In this document: one piece after another, positions 15,816 to 17,248 of the stretch
Numbering within the stretch: position 1 is the stretch's first letter
Layout of the letters: each line of letters begins with the position of its first letter
Source: Clostridia bacterium
GTDB lineage: Bacteria; Bacillota; Clostridia; Christensenellales; UBA1242
Length of the DNA: 17,248 nucleotides
Direction: 5' to 3'
Assembly: GCA_017650795.1 (NCBI GenBank)
Contig: JAGCEE010000032.1
Coordinates: 1-17,248 of the forward strand
Position numbers and translations under genes: made by a program
The notes under the pieces: generated by a model
What the model saw: only the letters and a program-made list of their open reading frames with translations
Database searches by the model: none
What the model was told of the DNA's origin: nothing

Positions 15816-17225
15816 ATGGACTTTAATAAATTCACGCAAAACTCTATGAAGGCATTGTCCGAGGCTCAAAATCTTGCAACAAGTTATGGCAATTCTCAAA
15901 TAGAGCAATTACATATTTTGTATTCATTAAATAGCATTTCTGATTCGCTAATCGCTGGATTACTTTCTGGCATGGGAGTAAATGTAGCAAATATAAATGA
16001 TGAAGTATTAACAAAAATTAAAAATTTGCCAAAAGTATCAGGAGGTTTTGGACAAGTATACTTATCTAATGATTTAAACTCGGCTCTAATCTATGCTCAA
16101 GAAAAAGCAAAAAGCATGGGTGATGATTATGTTTCGGTAGAGCATATATTTTTAGGGTTATTAAATAAGCCAGATAGTAAAATTAAAGAGATATTTAATA
16201 AATACCAAATAACAGAGCAAACTTTTTTGCAAAAGTTAAAAGAAGTAAGGGGGAATACAAAAGTGACAAACGAAAATCCAGAAGAAACTTATGATGTTTT
16301 AAAAAAATATGGCAGTGATTTGGTAGAACTAGCCAAAAATCATAAATTAGATCCAGTAATTGGTCGTGATAGCGAAATACGAAATGTCATACGAATACTA
16401 TCTCGTAAAACAAAAAATAATCCGGTTTTAATAGGTGAGGCGGGTGTTGGAAAAACAGCAATAGCCGAGGGGCTTGCAATAAGAATAGTTAATGGTGATG
16501 TTCCAAGTTCACTAAAAAACAGAAGCATATTTAGCTTGGACCTTGGTGCACTGGTTGCCGGTGCAAAGTATAGGGGCGAATTTGAGGAAAGATTAAAAGC
16601 AGTATTAAATGAAATCAAAAAAAGTGAAGGCAATATTATTCTATTTATTGATGAACTTCACACCATTGTTGGTGCCGGAAAAACAGATGGTGCAATGGAT
16701 GCCGGCAATCTTTTAAAACCACTTCTTGCAAGAGGCGAACTGCATTGTATTGGGGCAACCACTCTTGATGAATACAGAAAATATATAGAAAAGGACCAGG
16801 CATTAGAGCGTAGATTCCAGCCGGTAATGGTAAATGAGCCAACGGTAGAAGATACCATTTCTATTTTAAGAGGGTTAAAGGAAAGATATGAGGTTTTTCA
16901 TGGCGTAAAGATTTCCGACAACGCTCTTATTGCTGCAGCAACACTTTCTAATAGATATATAAGCGATAGATTTTTGCCAGATAAGGCAATAGATTTGGTT
17001 GATGAGGCATGCGCAAGCATAAAAACCGAAATAGATAGTATGCCAACCGAAATGGATGAAATAAACAGAAAAATAATCCAACACAAAATAGAAAGAGAGG
17101 CATTAAAAAAAGAAAAAGATTCCTTGTCTAAGCAAAGGTTAGAAGTAATAGAAAAAGATTTGGCAGAACTTAAATCAAAATTTGATTCCATGAAGACAAA
17201 ATGGCAAAACGAAAACAATCAATAG
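15816..17225 (+). CDS. clpB: ClpB chaperone, N-terminal half, ending at an apparent frameshift
   Basis: Hsp100 disaggregase that works with the DnaK system to pull apart protein aggregates in the cytosol; normally about 860 residues. Visible parts are the Clp N-terminal double repeat (about 1-145) and the first AAA+ domain, with Walker A GEAGVGKT at 207-214 (K213; proline is more usual at the third position) and Walker B D279/E280. The pore-loop region KYRG, the arginine finger ALERRFQP and the start of the coiled-coil M-domain (about 400 onward) follow. The M-domain sequence and the 'EIDSMPTE' stretch mark ClpB rather than ClpC. The frame stops at TAG 17223-17225 after KWQNENNQ. Reading one base back after GAA at 17211-17213 continues in the expected M-domain sequence to the window end, so one base appears to be missing. 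Expression should be HrcA-controlled. Confidence 0.9.
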   Translation: MDFNKFTQNSMKALSEAQNLATSYGNSQIEQLHILYSLNSISDSLIAGLLSGMGVNVANINDEVLTKIKNLPKVSGGFGQVYLSNDLNSALIYAQEKAKSMGDDYVSVEHIFLGLLNKPDSKIKEIFNKYQITEQTFLQKLKEVRGNTKVTNENPEETYDVLKKYGSDLVELAKNHKLDPVIGRDSEIRNVIRILSRKTKNNPVLIGEAGVGKTAIAEGLAIRIVNGDVPSSLKNRSIFSLDLGALVAGAKYRGEFEERLKAVLNEIKKSEGNIILFIDELHTIVGAGKTDGAMDAGNLLKPLLARGELHCIGATTLDEYRKYIEKDQALERRFQPVMVNEPTVEDTISILRGLKERYEVFHGVKISDNALIAAATLSNRYISDRFLPDKAIDLVDEACASIKTEIDSMPTEMDEINRKIIQHKIEREALKKEKDSLSKQRLEVIEKDLAELKSKFDSMKTKWQNENNQ

Positions 17226-17248
17226 AGCGAATACAAAAAATAAAAGAA
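17211..17248 (+). pseudogene. clpB: Frameshifted continuation of clpB (cut by window end)
   Basis: Starting a codon at 17213 gives KQSIERIQKIKE to base 17248, which fits the ClpB M-domain pattern (W-x-x-EK-x-x-I-x-x-IQ-x-IKE) that should follow KWQNE. The shift occurs at GAAAAC (17211-17216), where a fifth A would restore the frame. This is either an indel in an A-run (sequencing or assembly), a real mutation, or a slippage site. The rest of the gene is outside the window. Confidence 0.65.

Noticed and set aside
17205..17225. Programmed -1 frameshifting in clpB
   Set aside because: No heptameric slippery site or downstream stem can be seen in the few bases available, and ClpB is not known to use frameshifting; an indel is simpler.
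1..17248. Possible alternative genetic code (TGA as Trp)
   Set aside because: The eight intact genes stop at TAA or TAG, never TGA, but conserved Trp are TGG and conserved genes such as uvrA and tkt are complete without reading through TGA. Eight stops are too few to argue reassignment.

Overview
The window looks like a low-GC, Gram-positive-type (Bacillota, probably uncultured Clostridia) chromosome segment. The reasons are the very AT-rich sequence, strong AGGAGG-type ribosome binding sites at several genes, intrinsic terminators with T-runs, a lipobox lipoprotein, a CIRCE-like heat-shock operator in front of clpB, and large surface proteins with Ig-like domains and a C-terminal membrane anchor. 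Conserved Trp codons are TGG and reading frames stay open under the standard code. I cannot place it to genus. I see no tRNA, rRNA, CRISPR array, transposase or prophage module.

Layout: (1) 1-3501, the 3' part of a giant, probably exported beta-rich protein, closed by a strong terminator. (2) 3619-5034, a cardiolipin synthase of the phospholipase D family. (3) 5257-5457 on the minus strand, a 66-residue Gly/Cys-rich hydrophobic protein with a strong ribosome binding site, convergent with the synthase and followed by a hairpin. (4) 5458-5828, a divergent intergenic region holding a promoter embedded in nested inverted repeats. (5) 5829-9116, a 1095-residue secreted, membrane-anchored Ig-like repeat protein with a strong terminator. 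(6) 9349-9852 and 9881-11842, a two-gene unit: a shikimate-kinase-like protein that has lost its P-loop, then a complete transketolase. (7) 12115-14934, uvrA (nucleotide excision repair). (8) 15191-15736, a lipoprotein of unknown function. (9) 15816 to the window end, clpB, whose frame breaks by one base near the right edge.

Most genes here are housekeeping and sit in separate transcription units bounded by visible terminators. I found no complete new multi-gene system. The parts that deserve a second look are the pseudokinase coupled to transketolase, the small Cys/Gly-rich protein, the inverted-repeat promoter of the Ig-like surface protein, the frameshift in clpB, and two genes without a Shine-Dalgarno site whose start codons directly abut a TATAAT sequence.
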